Shown: in pieces, positions 11,955-20,062 of the stretch
How positions within the stretch are numbered: the stretch's first letter is position 1
Layout: every line of letters begins with the position of its first letter
DNA from: Hyphomonas adhaerens MHS-3
GTDB lineage: Bacteria; Pseudomonadota; Alphaproteobacteria; Caulobacterales; Hyphomonadaceae
DNA: 64,000 bases
Reading direction: 5' to 3'
NCBI RefSeq assembly: GCF_000685235.1
Contig: NZ_ARYH01000001.1
Span: forward strand, 682,001-746,000
Made by a program: the position numbers and the translations under genes
Notes under the pieces: model-generated
What the model saw: the letters and a program-made list of their open reading frames with translations, nothing else
The model's database searches: none
Told to the model about the DNA's origin: nothing

Positions 11955-12479
11955 TCAGCTGTTCGGCGAAACCACCTGGATGAACCCGTTCCGGTTCATG
12001 GCCCAGGCCTGTTCGTTCGATTCCGCAGCAATGGGACGTTCCTTGCCGTAGGAAATCGTGTCGATGCGATTCGGCGCGATGCCGAGGCTGACAAGATAGT
12101 CTTTCACCTTGGCCGCGCGGCGCTCGCCGAGGGCGAGGTTGTATTCCCGCGTGCCGCGCTCGTCGCAGTTACCAGCAACGAGAATGCGGACAGACGGATC
12201 GGACGTGTATTTCAGGGCGTGCTGGCGCAGGAGCGACTGGTCGTCGGTATCCAGCGCATCGCCGTTCAGATCGAAATAGACGCGGTCGCCGAGGGCCGGG
12301 GTCTGAACGATCTGGCCGACGCTTGCGTCGTCCACATTACCGGTATCGACGGTCCGAACCTCTTCGACCACGGTTTCCGTGGTGGTTGTGCCTTCGGTAA
12401 TCGGGGCCGGCTTGGACGCACAGGCGCCGAGCAGGACGAGCGAAGCACCTGCGAAAACAGATGCGGTGCGAATGATCAT
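11955..12479 (-). CDS. pal: Peptidoglycan-associated lipoprotein Pal (copy 1)
   Basis: Outer-membrane lipoprotein that anchors the envelope to peptidoglycan and interacts with TolB. A lipobox ending LLGAC precedes the lipidated Cys. The OmpA-like domain contains YFDLNGDAL, AGNCDERGTREYNLALGERRA (the Asp and Arg residues that bind diaminopimelate) and ISYGKERP. Three ATG codons (12494, 12485, 12479) are possible; 12479 is chosen because AAAGG lies about 8 nt upstream, giving 174 residues. It is the shorter of two adjacent pal-like genes and lacks the Pro-rich linker of the other. Confidence 0.93.
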   Translation of the reverse strand: MIIRTASVFAGASLVLLGACASKPAPITEGTTTTETVVEEVRTVDTGNVDDASVGQIVQTPALGDRVYFDLNGDALDTDDQSLLRQHALKYTSDPSVRILVAGNCDERGTREYNLALGERRAAKVKDYLVSLGIAPNRIDTISYGKERPIAAESNEQAWAMNRNGFIQVVSPNS

Positions 12480-12544
12480 GGACATACCTTTCATGATGAA
12501 AAAAGGGACAGGGGAACGCACAAACTCCCTGCCCCTAAACAAAA

Positions 12545-12574
12545 CAGCCGGGGCCAAAATGTGGCGCCCGGCTG
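12545..12574 (-). repeat. Hairpin copy 2, downstream of pal2
   Basis: CAGCCGGG pairs with CCCGGCTG around an inner CCA/TGG pairing. Apart from a few substitutions the sequence matches the hairpin at 11882-11913. It lies about 26 nt beyond the stop of the upstream pal copy and about 65 nt before the start of the next. Confidence 0.7.
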
Positions 12575-12599
12575 CGTATTGCTGAATTGAAATGTTCCG

Positions 12600-13145
12600 T
12601 TAGCTGGTGGTGCCCGAAACAATCTGGGTGAACCCGTTGCGGTTCAGGGCCCAGGAGGCTTCGTCCGAACCGGCAGCGATCGGACGTTCCTTGCCGTAGG
12701 AAATCGTGTCGATGCGCGACGGATCAACGCCGAGCGAGACCAGATAATCCTTCACGACGGACGCGCGGCGCTCGCCGAGAGCGAGGTTGTATTCCCGCGT
12801 GCCACGCTCGTCGCAGTTACCGGCGACCATGATGCGGACCGACGGGTAGGACTGCAGCCAAGCGGCCTGCAGCTTCAGGATTTCCTGATCGTCGGGGTCC
12901 AGACGGTATTCGTTCAGATCGAAATAGACGCGCTCACCAACGTTCACGCGGAAATCTTCGAGCGAACCCGGTGCCGGGCCTGTCGGCTCTTCAACCACCG
13001 GCGGAGGTGGCGGAGGCGGCGGCGGTGCAGGTTGTTCAACCGGCGGTGCTTCTTCGACTGGCGGCGGCGGTTCGGGTTGCGAAGCGCAGGCGCCGAGGGC
13101 GATGAGCACAGCGGCCGCTGCGGAGATTTTGAGATAGGATTGCAT
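12600..13145 (-). CDS. Peptidoglycan-associated lipoprotein Pal (copy 2, proline-rich linker)
   Basis: A second Pal-type lipoprotein of 181 residues, directly upstream of the first. The lipobox ends LIALGAC. A long Pro/Val/Glu linker (about residues 25-60, with a run of nine prolines) separates the lipid anchor from the OmpA-like domain. That domain again has YFDLNEYRL, GNCDERGTREYNLALGERRA and ISYGKERPIAA. The C-terminal halves of the two copies are nearly the same, so this is a tandem duplication with linker divergence. The ATG at 13145 has GGGGAG upstream. Which copy binds TolB cannot be read from the sequence. Confidence 0.93.
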   Translation of the reverse strand: MQSYLKISAAAAVLIALGACASQPEPPPPVEEAPPVEQPAPPPPPPPPPVVEEPTGPAPGSLEDFRVNVGERVYFDLNEYRLDPDDQEILKLQAAWLQSYPSVRIMVAGNCDERGTREYNLALGERRASVVKDYLVSLGVDPSRIDTISYGKERPIAAGSDEASWALNRNGFTQIVSGTTS

Positions 13146-13326
13146 TACAGTCAGACTCCCCTGGATGTCCTGAGCTTGGTGACGCCTTACGGCCCCTGTC
13201 TTACCAGCAGCCGACGCGTGTTCGGTGGTGCTTCCACAATCGGGCCGAATTCCGGCAACAATCGGGCGCAAGCTGCTGAGTTAGGCCTTTTACACAAAGA
13301 TTCTGGCGCTGTCTCCCTAAAGCAAC

Positions 13327-13350
13327 GCCCCCGACCAAAGAATCGGGGGC
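13327..13350 (-). terminator. Hairpin downstream of tolB
   Basis: An 8-bp GC-rich stem (GCCCCCGA with TCGGGGGC) with an 8-nt loop, 24 nt past the tolB stop. The downstream minus strand is only weakly T-rich, so it may be a partial terminator or an mRNA 3' end protector separating tolQRAB from the pal genes. Confidence 0.5.
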
Positions 13351-13374
13351 GAAACCTGTATATTAATCAGCAGA

Positions 13375-14736
13375 TTACTGCAGGAGCGGCGACCAGGCTG
13401 GATCGGAGGCTTCTGTCTGGGTCTGCAGGCGGTGTGCATTCCGGCCGGAGAGATCCACCGACCAGAGCTGAGGACCGGCGCCGGGACGGCTTTCGCGGAA
13501 GTAAATGATCACGCGGCCGTTCGGCGACCAGTCCGGACCTTCATCCAGATAGGCTTCGGTCAGCAGGCGCTCGCCGGTGCCATCGGTGCCGATGACGCCG
13601 ATATAGAACTTGCCGCCAAGCTGCTTGGTGAAGGCGACGAGATCGCCGCGCGGGCTCCATACCGGCGTGGAGTACTGGCCCTTGTTGAACGTGATGCGGC
13701 AGGCGACGTCCCGGCCGCCCGACGGACAGGTGCGCGGGCTGCCATCCGTGTTCATGATGTAGAGCTGCGGGCTGCCCCCACGGTCTGACGTGAAGACGAT
13801 GGCCTTGCCGTCCGGCGACATCGATGGCGATGTATCGATCGCCGGATGATCGGTCAGGCGGCGCGACTGCCGGGTCTGCAGGTTCATGATGTAGAGATCG
13901 GAATTGCCGCGTTCGGCCTGGGTCATCAGCACGCTTTCGCCATCGCGCGAGAAGCGCGGGGCAAAGGTCATACCAGGGAAATTGCCCAGCAATTCCTGGC
14001 GGCCCGTTTCGATATTGAAGAGATAGACGCGCGGACGTCCGCCCTCATACGACATGTAGGTGATTTCCTGCGCCGACGGGCTAAAGCGCGGCGTCAGCAC
14101 CGTGTTGGTGCCCGGTGTCAGGTATTGCTGGTTGGCGCCGTCGGAATCCATAATCGCGAGACGCTTTACGCGGTTCAGTTTCGGACCGGTCTCGGCGATG
14201 TAGACGATCCGCGTGTCAAAGTACGGATCCTCGCCGGTCAGACGGGTGTAGATCGAATCGGCAATCTTGTGAGCGATGCGGCGCCAGTTGTCCGGAGTCG
14301 TGGTCAGGCGGCGGCCCGGCTGGCCATTGATCCGCATCACATCGCCTGCATAGACATCCCACAGCCGGAACGAGACGGCGATCTTGCCATCCGGCAGCTC
14401 CTCGAACGCACCGACGACGAGACCGTCAGTCTTGATGATCTTCCAGTCGGCAAAACGCGGCTGGACGTCGATCGACAGATCCTTCTGGATGAAGGAGGCC
14501 GGGTTCTGCATTTCGAACAGGCCGGTCGATTCGAGGTCGTTGCGCACAACGTCGGCGATCTGGCGGGCGAGCTCGGTGTTCGTGCCGCCGCGGACTTCGA
14601 AGTCCGGGATGGCCAGAGGCGTCGGCTGGAAATTGCCGCTGCCTTCGACCAGCACTTTGAGTTCGGCCGAGGCGGTCGGCGCCAGACCAATGGCGGCGGT
14701 GAACGCCATCACCAGGGCAAGCAGCAGGCGGGTCAT
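13375..14736 (-). CDS. tolB: Tol-Pal system protein TolB
   Basis: Periplasmic beta-propeller protein that shuttles between TolA and Pal. 453 residues: signal peptide (MTRLLLALVMAF... cleaved after SASA/TASA-like AxA), an N-terminal domain, then propeller blades with recurring (S/N)-P-DG and LYIMN(T/L) motifs from about residue 200 to 430. The start at 14736 has a near-perfect AAAGGAGG 6 nt upstream; the frame remains open into tolA but that part lacks a signal peptide. The gene follows tolA by 22 nt. Confidence 0.96.
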   Translation of the reverse strand: MTRLLLALVMAFTAAIGLAPTASAELKVLVEGSGNFQPTPLAIPDFEVRGGTNTELARQIADVVRNDLESTGLFEMQNPASFIQKDLSIDVQPRFADWKIIKTDGLVVGAFEELPDGKIAVSFRLWDVYAGDVMRINGQPGRRLTTTPDNWRRIAHKIADSIYTRLTGEDPYFDTRIVYIAETGPKLNRVKRLAIMDSDGANQQYLTPGTNTVLTPRFSPSAQEITYMSYEGGRPRVYLFNIETGRQELLGNFPGMTFAPRFSRDGESVLMTQAERGNSDLYIMNLQTRQSRRLTDHPAIDTSPSMSPDGKAIVFTSDRGGSPQLYIMNTDGSPRTCPSGGRDVACRITFNKGQYSTPVWSPRGDLVAFTKQLGGKFYIGVIGTDGTGERLLTEAYLDEGPDWSPNGRVIIYFRESRPGAGPQLWSVDLSGRNAHRLQTQTEASDPAWSPLLQ

Positions 14737-14758
14737 GGGATTCCTCCTTTGAACGGGT

Positions 14759-15679
14759 CTAGGGCTGGGTCGGGCTGACGGTGACATTGATGTCTTTCCA
14801 CAGGTCATAATCGTCTTCGGGCAATTGGTAAGGGGCACATTTGCGCACGGCACGCAACGCTACGTCCACGGCAATACCGGAGCGGCCGATCGGGCGCGAG
14901 CGCGGACTGACCAGTTCGACATTGCCTTTCAGCGTGCCGTCTCGGTTCAGCGTAACACGCATCTGGACATCGATCTGGTCTTCCTTCGGCAGGTCGGACA
15001 CGCCGCGCCAGCAGGTATAGATCTGGCGGCGCATGGCGGCCTGGAGCGAGGCCGTGTTGCCGCGGCGCTCCCCGGCGCCGGGCCGGTCTTCCTGCGCATC
15101 GCGCAGCACCGGCTTGTTGATCTGCGGCGGCACTTCCTCACGCGGCGTGCGGCGTTCGTCCTGCGCCTTGTCTTTCAGGATGTCCTCGAACTCATTCAGG
15201 AAGTCGAGATCGTCATTTGCCTTGGGCTTTTGCTTCTCAATCAGCTTGGGCTCCTCCTTTTTCGGAGGCGGCTCTTCCTTCTTGGGCTCTTCCTTTTTCT
15301 CCGGCGGCGGAGGTTCAGGCTCCTCGTCCGGAATGACGACTTCTTCCTCTTCCGGAGCCGATTCTTCCTGAGGCGGAGGTTCGGGCGCCTCTTCCGCCTC
15401 TTCGGGGACGGCTTCCTCTTCTTCCTGCGGCTCCTCGGCCTTTTGCACGGGCGCAATGTCTGTCACGAGGCCGATCTCGACAAAATCGATCGGCACGTCG
15501 ATGGCGCTGGCGCATTGCGGGATGCGCATGAGGATATCGACCGGGGCGAGGCCCGGCTCCTCCTTCTGGAGGCGTTCGATCATCTTGTCGCAATCCGACT
15601 TCTGGTGCGGCCATGACAAGACCGCCATCGCAAGGACGGACGCGTGCACGATCGTGGAGACTGTCAGGCCGCGAAGCAT
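14759..15679 (-). CDS. tolA: TolA-like energy transducer
   Basis: Inner-membrane protein that transmits proton-motive force from TolQR to the outer membrane. 306 residues: one N-terminal transmembrane segment (about 5-23), then a cytoplasm-to-periplasm linker that is unusually rich in Glu, Pro and Lys (about 80-155), and a TonB/TolA C-terminal fold (from LQAAMRRQIYTCWRGV to the end). The position between tolR and tolB identifies it as TolA even though the sequence diverges from the E. coli protein and the long alanine/lysine helix is replaced. Confidence 0.88.
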   Translation of the reverse strand: MLRGLTVSTIVHASVLAMAVLSWPHQKSDCDKMIERLQKEEPGLAPVDILMRIPQCASAIDVPIDFVEIGLVTDIAPVQKAEEPQEEEEAVPEEAEEAPEPPPQEESAPEEEEVVIPDEEPEPPPPEKKEEPKKEEPPPKKEEPKLIEKQKPKANDDLDFLNEFEDILKDKAQDERRTPREEVPPQINKPVLRDAQEDRPGAGERRGNTASLQAAMRRQIYTCWRGVSDLPKEDQIDVQMRVTLNRDGTLKGNVELVSPRSRPIGRSGIAVDVALRAVRKCAPYQLPEDDYDLWKDINVTVSPTQP

Positions 15680-15695
15680 TCCTGCCGGCCGCTCC

Positions 15696-16133
15696 TTATT
15701 TCTTCTGTTCCGTCACGAGCGAGACGCGCGTGTAACCGGCGGCACGAATCTCGGACATGACTTCCATCATGATGCCGTAAGGCGTCGCTTCATCGCCGCG
15801 CACATAGATCGGCTTGTCATACCCTTCGCCAATGATCGCCTGCAGCTGGGGCCCCAGCGTATCGACCTGGACCTCGGTGTTCTGGATGAACACGGCACCA
15901 TCCGATTTGATGGTGATTGCCAGAGGCGCATCGTTCGGGTCGGTCTGGATCGGGCCGGACTTTGTTTTCGGCAGGCTGATGTCCTCACCCCGCACCAGCA
16001 TGGGCGCGGTGATCATGAACACGATCAGCAAGACGAGCATGACGTCCACAAAGGGCGTCACATTGATTTCAGCGTTCAGGGACCGGCGTCCGCGCCGTCC
16101 TCCCTTGCCGCCAGAGCCGAGGATCATACCCAT
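15696..16133 (-). CDS. tolR: Tol-Pal system protein TolR
   Basis: Stator component of the TolQR proton channel, ExbD family; 145 residues with one transmembrane helix (about 28-47). Asp30 in TPFVDVMLVLL corresponds to the essential intramembrane aspartate of TolR/ExbD. The periplasmic domain ends with the conserved IRAAGYTRVSLVTE. The ATG at 16133 lies 4 nt after the tolQ stop, indicating coupled translation. Confidence 0.95.
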   Translation of the reverse strand: MGMILGSGGKGGRRGRRSLNAEINVTPFVDVMLVLLIVFMITAPMLVRGEDISLPKTKSGPIQTDPNDAPLAITIKSDGAVFIQNTEVQVDTLGPQLQAIIGEGYDKPIYVRGDEATPYGIMMEVMSEIRAAGYTRVSLVTEQKK

Positions 16134-16137
16134 GCGA

Positions 16138-16851
16138 TCAATCCCGCGCCGGATCAGACGCCCGGCGCGACAGGCGCACCAGGACATCCTGCGAGAAGGC
16201 GTCGAGCTGGTCAGCAAAGCGCGTCAGGTCGCCCGTGAACTTGTTGTAGAAAATCACCGCCGGGATCGCGGCGACGAGGCCCATGCCGGTGGCGAACAGG
16301 GCTTCGGCAATCGGGCCGGCCACGGTGCCAAGGCTGGTATCCTGCTGGGCAGCGATGTTGAGGAAGGCATTCATAATGCCCCACACCGTGCCGAACAGGC
16401 CGATAAAGGGCGACGCCGAACCAATCGTGGCCAGAACGCCAAGACCGTTCCCGGCCCGGCCAAGTTCCCGGTCGACCGTGGCGCGCATGGAGCGCTCTGC
16501 CCGGCCGACAAGGGCGCTCGCCTCTCCGGAGCCTGGCGCCACGCGGCGGGCATCCGACCATTCGCGGGCAGCCGCCTGGAATACCCGGCTGGCCGCGTCG
16601 CCGCCGCCCGAGCCCGGGCGCAGGTCGAGGTCTTCGGTCCGGCCGTTCCAGAAGGCGTCTTCGAACTGGCGTGCTTTCTTCCGGGCCGATCCCAGCGAGA
16701 AGAGTTTCTCGCCGATCACGATCCAGGACCAGACCGAGGCCAGGAACAGCATGAACATGACCAGTTTGACGACCGGATCTGCCTCGAAAATGAGGGCAAT
16801 CAGTGAAAAGTCGGTATTACTGGCCGCTGTGCCGATCGCTTCCGATTCCAT
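16138..16851 (-). CDS. tolQ: Tol-Pal system protein TolQ
   Basis: Proton-channel subunit of the ExbB/MotA family, 237 residues with three transmembrane segments (about 27-50, 140-163 and 182-203). The conserved GSASPFIGLFGTVWGI block and GLVAAIPAVIFYNKF are the signature of TolQ/ExbB helices 2 and 3. First gene of tolQRAB; about 250 nt of non-coding sequence with an inverted repeat separates it from ybgC, so a promoter probably lies there. Confidence 0.96.
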   Translation of the reverse strand: MESEAIGTAASNTDFSLIALIFEADPVVKLVMFMLFLASVWSWIVIGEKLFSLGSARKKARQFEDAFWNGRTEDLDLRPGSGGGDAASRVFQAAAREWSDARRVAPGSGEASALVGRAERSMRATVDRELGRAGNGLGVLATIGSASPFIGLFGTVWGIMNAFLNIAAQQDTSLGTVAGPIAEALFATGMGLVAAIPAVIFYNKFTGDLTRFADQLDAFSQDVLVRLSRRASDPARD

Positions 16852-17010
16852 AGGACGAATGTGCTCCTTGAAGATGGCAGGCCGGCAGCCCGCAGATAAG
16901 GCGTGCGTCCCGTGAAGACGGGCGCTTGGTGCCCCTGTTTCTACAACAATTCCGGCAGAATCACGGCAGAGCGCCCTGATTCCGCAGCTTGCCTCCCGGC
17001 TAGGTGGGAA

Positions 17011-17041
17011 GGGTTAAGATTTTGTTCGATTTTATTAACCC
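17011..17041. promoter_or_regulatory. Inverted repeat GGGTTAA...TTAACCC upstream of tolQ
   Basis: Perfect 7-bp arms separated by 17 bp of AT-rich sequence, in the 248-bp gap between ybgC and tolQ. The AT-rich core contrasts with the surrounding GC-rich DNA and could be the tolQ promoter region. The TTAA half-sites recall CtrA sites, but the spacing differs from the usual 7-bp gap. Confidence 0.4.
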
Positions 17042-17099
17042 TGCACGGGAAAGCGGCACCACGGGTTCGCGTGCGGGGCCTCTGCACCGAGCCTGTCCG

Positions 17100-17564
17100 T
17101 CAGGCTGATTCTGCGCCCGTCCAGCGGAAGGCAGCGAGCGTGTCCTTCATCTCGCGCACGGGCCGGCGCGGGCGGCCGTCTGCATGGATCATCACGGCGG
17201 TGATCTCGCCCTCGGCAATCACCTCGCCGTCACGCAGGCAAGCCTGGCGGAACAGGAAGCGCGGCCCGTCGAGGCCGAGATAGCGCGTGCGGATCTGGAG
17301 CAGGTCATCGACTTTCGCGGCGCGTTTGTAGTCCACCGCGACCCGGGTCAACGTGAAGGCGGCCGGGTCTTCGCGGTTCAGCAGGTCCTGGTGCGACACA
17401 CCCGCATCCCGCAGGCAGTCTGACCGGCCCCGCTCGAAAAAGCGGAGATAGTTCGCATGATAGACCATGCCGGTGAAATCGGTGTCTTCGTAATAGACGC
17501 GCACCTCGATCCAGTGCTGGCGATCGGCGTCGAAATTGCGGTCATCTAGGGCAGGCAGGCTCAT
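17100..17564 (-). CDS. ybgC: Tol-Pal-associated acyl-CoA thioesterase YbgC
   Basis: Hot-dog fold thioesterase of the 4-hydroxybenzoyl-CoA thioesterase family, usually the first gene of the tol-pal cluster and possibly linked to phospholipid metabolism at the envelope. The catalytic motif VYYEDTDFTGMVYHANYLRFFERGR is present with the conserved Asp and the Tyr-His pair (split here only for description). 154 residues from the ATG at 17564; a GTG at 17600 would add 12 residues and cannot be excluded. Confidence 0.92.
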   Translation of the reverse strand: MSLPALDDRNFDADRQHWIEVRVYYEDTDFTGMVYHANYLRFFERGRSDCLRDAGVSHQDLLNREDPAAFTLTRVAVDYKRAAKVDDLLQIRTRYLGLDGPRFLFRQACLRDGEVIAEGEITAVMIHADGRPRRPVREMKDTLAAFRWTGAESA

Positions 17565-17630
17565 GGCTTTCGCCGTATCAGAGCTGGCACAACCCGTCAC
17601 CCCTGTTGCGCCTGACCTGCCATGACGGGC

Positions 17631-18179
17631 CTATTGCGGCTGGACCGTCATTTCGAGCGGCGCGGTCTCGTATCCGAGGTCTTCGGCGCGCTGTTTCAGG
17701 CCCTCCAGTTTCGCCGGCGCAAGCTGGGGCGTACGGGACAGGATCCAGAGATACTTTCCATCCGGGCTGCCGACGAGCGAGGCGGAATAGTCCGGCTCCA
17801 GCGCGAGGATCCAGTAGTCGCCCTCCGCGAACGGCACCCAGGACGGCGCAAACTTCACTTTGAGCTGGCTGTTGCCCGAGCCTTCCACGACGCGCGCCCG
17901 GCCCTCCGCCACCTTCTTCTCCCCGTCCAGCGATCCCTCGAAACAGGTATTGGTGACCGAGACCGTGCCGTCATCCTTCAGGCCGTATTCGGCGGTGACG
18001 CCCGTACAGTCCCGCTCGAACCGGTTGGGATAGCGGGCGATCTCATACCAAAGCCCGGCATAGCGGGTCAGATCCACAGACGGCACGGTGGACGGGGCGG
18101 CCGTCTCTTCACGATAGTCGGGCTGGCTGGTGCAGGCTGCAAGCAGTACAGCGGCGAAGGCGGGTAGGGCGAGGCGCAT
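17631..18179 (-). CDS. Lipocalin family lipoprotein (Blc-like)
   Basis: Bacterial lipocalin, 182 residues, attached to the outer membrane by a lipobox ending LLAAC. The lipocalin signature YAGLWYEIARYPNRFER (GxW motif) and TNTCFEG are present, as is YWILALEPDYS near the C-terminal strands. Such proteins bind fatty acids or lysophospholipids and may repair membranes. The ATG at 18179 has AAGGAG 6 nt upstream. It follows the alpha/beta hydrolase by 61 nt and could be co-transcribed. Confidence 0.92.
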   Translation of the reverse strand: MRLALPAFAAVLLAACTSQPDYREETAAPSTVPSVDLTRYAGLWYEIARYPNRFERDCTGVTAEYGLKDDGTVSVTNTCFEGSLDGEKKVAEGRARVVEGSGNSQLKVKFAPSWVPFAEGDYWILALEPDYSASLVGSPDGKYLWILSRTPQLAPAKLEGLKQRAEDLGYETAPLEMTVQPQ

Positions 18180-18240
18180 CAGAATTCTCCTTCTTCCCTT
18201 TATACGCGTGAAGACCCCCGCCGGTTTCCGGGACACAGCA

Positions 18241-19236
18241 TCAACCGTCTTCCGCCGGCTCCGCCGAGGCCGTTTCCGGCGCATTGATGTCTGCCAGGAA
18301 AGACCGCAGATCCTCTGCGGATTCTTCCGCCAGCTCTTCCTGCGGCAAGTGGCCTGCATCGGGATAGATCACCAGTTCCGCCCCGGGAATTGCATCGGCA
18401 AATTTCCGGGCGGCGGCGACCGGGATCAGATTGTCCTGCTCCCCATGCAGGATCAGCGTCGGGGTCTTGATGTCCGACAGGGCTTCCTTCGTCGCCCAGA
18501 TACGGCCCTTGCCGCCCGATGTCAGTGCCATCAGCGCATCGCGGTGGCAGGGCGCGCGGGCGAGCGCGGTGTACCGGTAGACCATCTCGTCTGTGGCCAG
18601 ATCCGGATTGGCGAAACTGTCGCGAAGGCCGTCCCGCACCAGCCACGTCATGTCGGTATTCTTCATCAGGCGCCGGGCGACGGGATTCGACAACAGCTTG
18701 AAGACGAGGGGATCCGATTGTTCTTCCTGGGACGTTTCGGGCCAGCCGGACGCGTCGACCAGGACCAGACCCTCCAGCCGCGCCGGATGCGCCAGCGCAT
18801 AGGCCCAGGCCACACCGCCGCCCATGGAATTGCCCGCAAGGGTGAATTTGTCGACGCCCAGTGCGCGCGTCACCGCATCCACCGTCTCGACGAATTGTTC
18901 TGTGCCGATGCGGTCGCCATCCAGGCAATTGGTAAGGCCATGGCCCGGCAGGTCCAGCGAGATCACGCGATAGTCCCGCTTCAGGTTTGCAACCCAGGGC
19001 TCCCATGTATGCAACGAGGACGAAAATCCGTGCACCAACACAATCGCGGGCGCGTCCCGCGGGCCGACATCGCGGTAATGCACGCGCAACCCGTTCTCAA
19101 GCGGCAGGATGCGGCTGTCGGAATTTGCATAGACGAGTTCAAGCCGGTCATAGCCGATATCGGCGCGCTGGAGGGCAAACCAGCCAGCAGCCAAAATCGC
19201 AACAAGGGTAAGCAGAACCACCAGAAAACGGCGCAT
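18241..19236 (-). CDS. Alpha/beta hydrolase
   Basis: 331 residues with an N-terminal signal anchor (about 3-22), so probably membrane-anchored or exported. The hydrolase core shows LVHGFSSSLHTW (oxyanion region), the nucleophile elbow GNSMGG near 135-140, the acid loop LHGEQDNLIP, and the histidine in DAGHLPQEE. The architecture suggests an esterase/lipase or C-C hydrolase; the substrate is unknown. A downstream lipocalin on the same strand fits a lipid-related role, which is inference. Confidence 0.88.
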   Translation of the reverse strand: MRRFLVVLLTLVAILAAGWFALQRADIGYDRLELVYANSDSRILPLENGLRVHYRDVGPRDAPAIVLVHGFSSSLHTWEPWVANLKRDYRVISLDLPGHGLTNCLDGDRIGTEQFVETVDAVTRALGVDKFTLAGNSMGGGVAWAYALAHPARLEGLVLVDASGWPETSQEEQSDPLVFKLLSNPVARRLMKNTDMTWLVRDGLRDSFANPDLATDEMVYRYTALARAPCHRDALMALTSGGKGRIWATKEALSDIKTPTLILHGEQDNLIPVAAARKFADAIPGAELVIYPDAGHLPQEELAEESAEDLRSFLADINAPETASAEPAEDG

Positions 19237-19318
19237 GCCCGTTTCCTTCCTCCCGGTTGATTTCTGAATCAGATGCGCAGAGTAAGCGCGCCCGGTCCTG
19301 CCCTGTCAATTCCGGAAG

Positions 19319-20062
19319 TCACCTGATTGCGCAAACCGGGCAGCCTGAATCCCGGCGAAGTGTGACGGTCCGCGATTCAGCACTTAGGCCGTCGATCAGC
19401 AGAACCCGGCCGATCAATGGACGGCCCGCTCCGGTAATCAGTTTCACGGTCTCCATCGCCATCGCCGTGCCGGTCATGCCGGTCAGGGCGCCGACCACGC
19501 CAACTTCGTCGCAAGCCTCGGCGTCCGGCGGCGTCTCGGGCACCCAGCACTGGTAGCAGGGCGCATCTGCCTGCAGGCCGGAGGCGAAGACGCTGACCTG
19601 CCCGCTCCAGCCCGCCGCGGCCCCATGCACCATGGCCCGGCCGGTTTCATGCGCCAGCCGGTTCAGGGCATAGCGTGTGGGAAAATTGTCGGACGCATCG
19701 ATCAGGATGTCTCCGGCAGGCGCCGCGCCTTCCCCAAACCGCTCGGCCATTACCTCCACCTTGATGGATGGATCCATTGCCTGCAGGCGCGCCGCGAGGG
19801 TCTCCGCCTTTGGCGCGCCAACATCTTTATCCGTGAACTGAACTTGCCGTTGCAGGTTCGACCGCTCCACCCGGTCATCGTCCCAGAGGTCGATCCGGCC
19901 AACGCCCGCCGCCGCAAGATAGAGCGCGCAAGGACCGCCAAGCGCCCCTGCCCCGATGATGGAGACATTCGCGGCGCGCAGTTTCTGCACGCCCGGCCCG
20001 CCAATTTCCTTCAGCAGGATATGGCGCCGGTGACGGTCCAGTTCTTCCGGGGTCAGGCTCAT
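19319..20062 (-). CDS. ThiF/MoeB/HesA family adenylyltransferase
   Basis: E1-like enzyme that adenylates the C-terminal glycine of a ubiquitin-like sulfur carrier (ThiS or MoaD). 247 residues: N-terminal RHILLKEIGGPGVQKL, nucleotide-binding GAGALGGPCALYLAAAG, the Asn/Arg motif RSNLQRQ, and zinc cysteines CYQC and CPVC. Without a rhodanese domain, MoeB and ThiF cannot be told apart. The start overlaps the nadD stop by 4 nt (ATGA). Confidence 0.88.
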   Translation of the reverse strand: MSLTPEELDRHRRHILLKEIGGPGVQKLRAANVSIIGAGALGGPCALYLAAAGVGRIDLWDDDRVERSNLQRQVQFTDKDVGAPKAETLAARLQAMDPSIKVEVMAERFGEGAAPAGDILIDASDNFPTRYALNRLAHETGRAMVHGAAAGWSGQVSVFASGLQADAPCYQCWVPETPPDAEACDEVGVVGALTGMTGTAMAMETVKLITGAGRPLIGRVLLIDGLSAESRTVTLRRDSGCPVCAIR

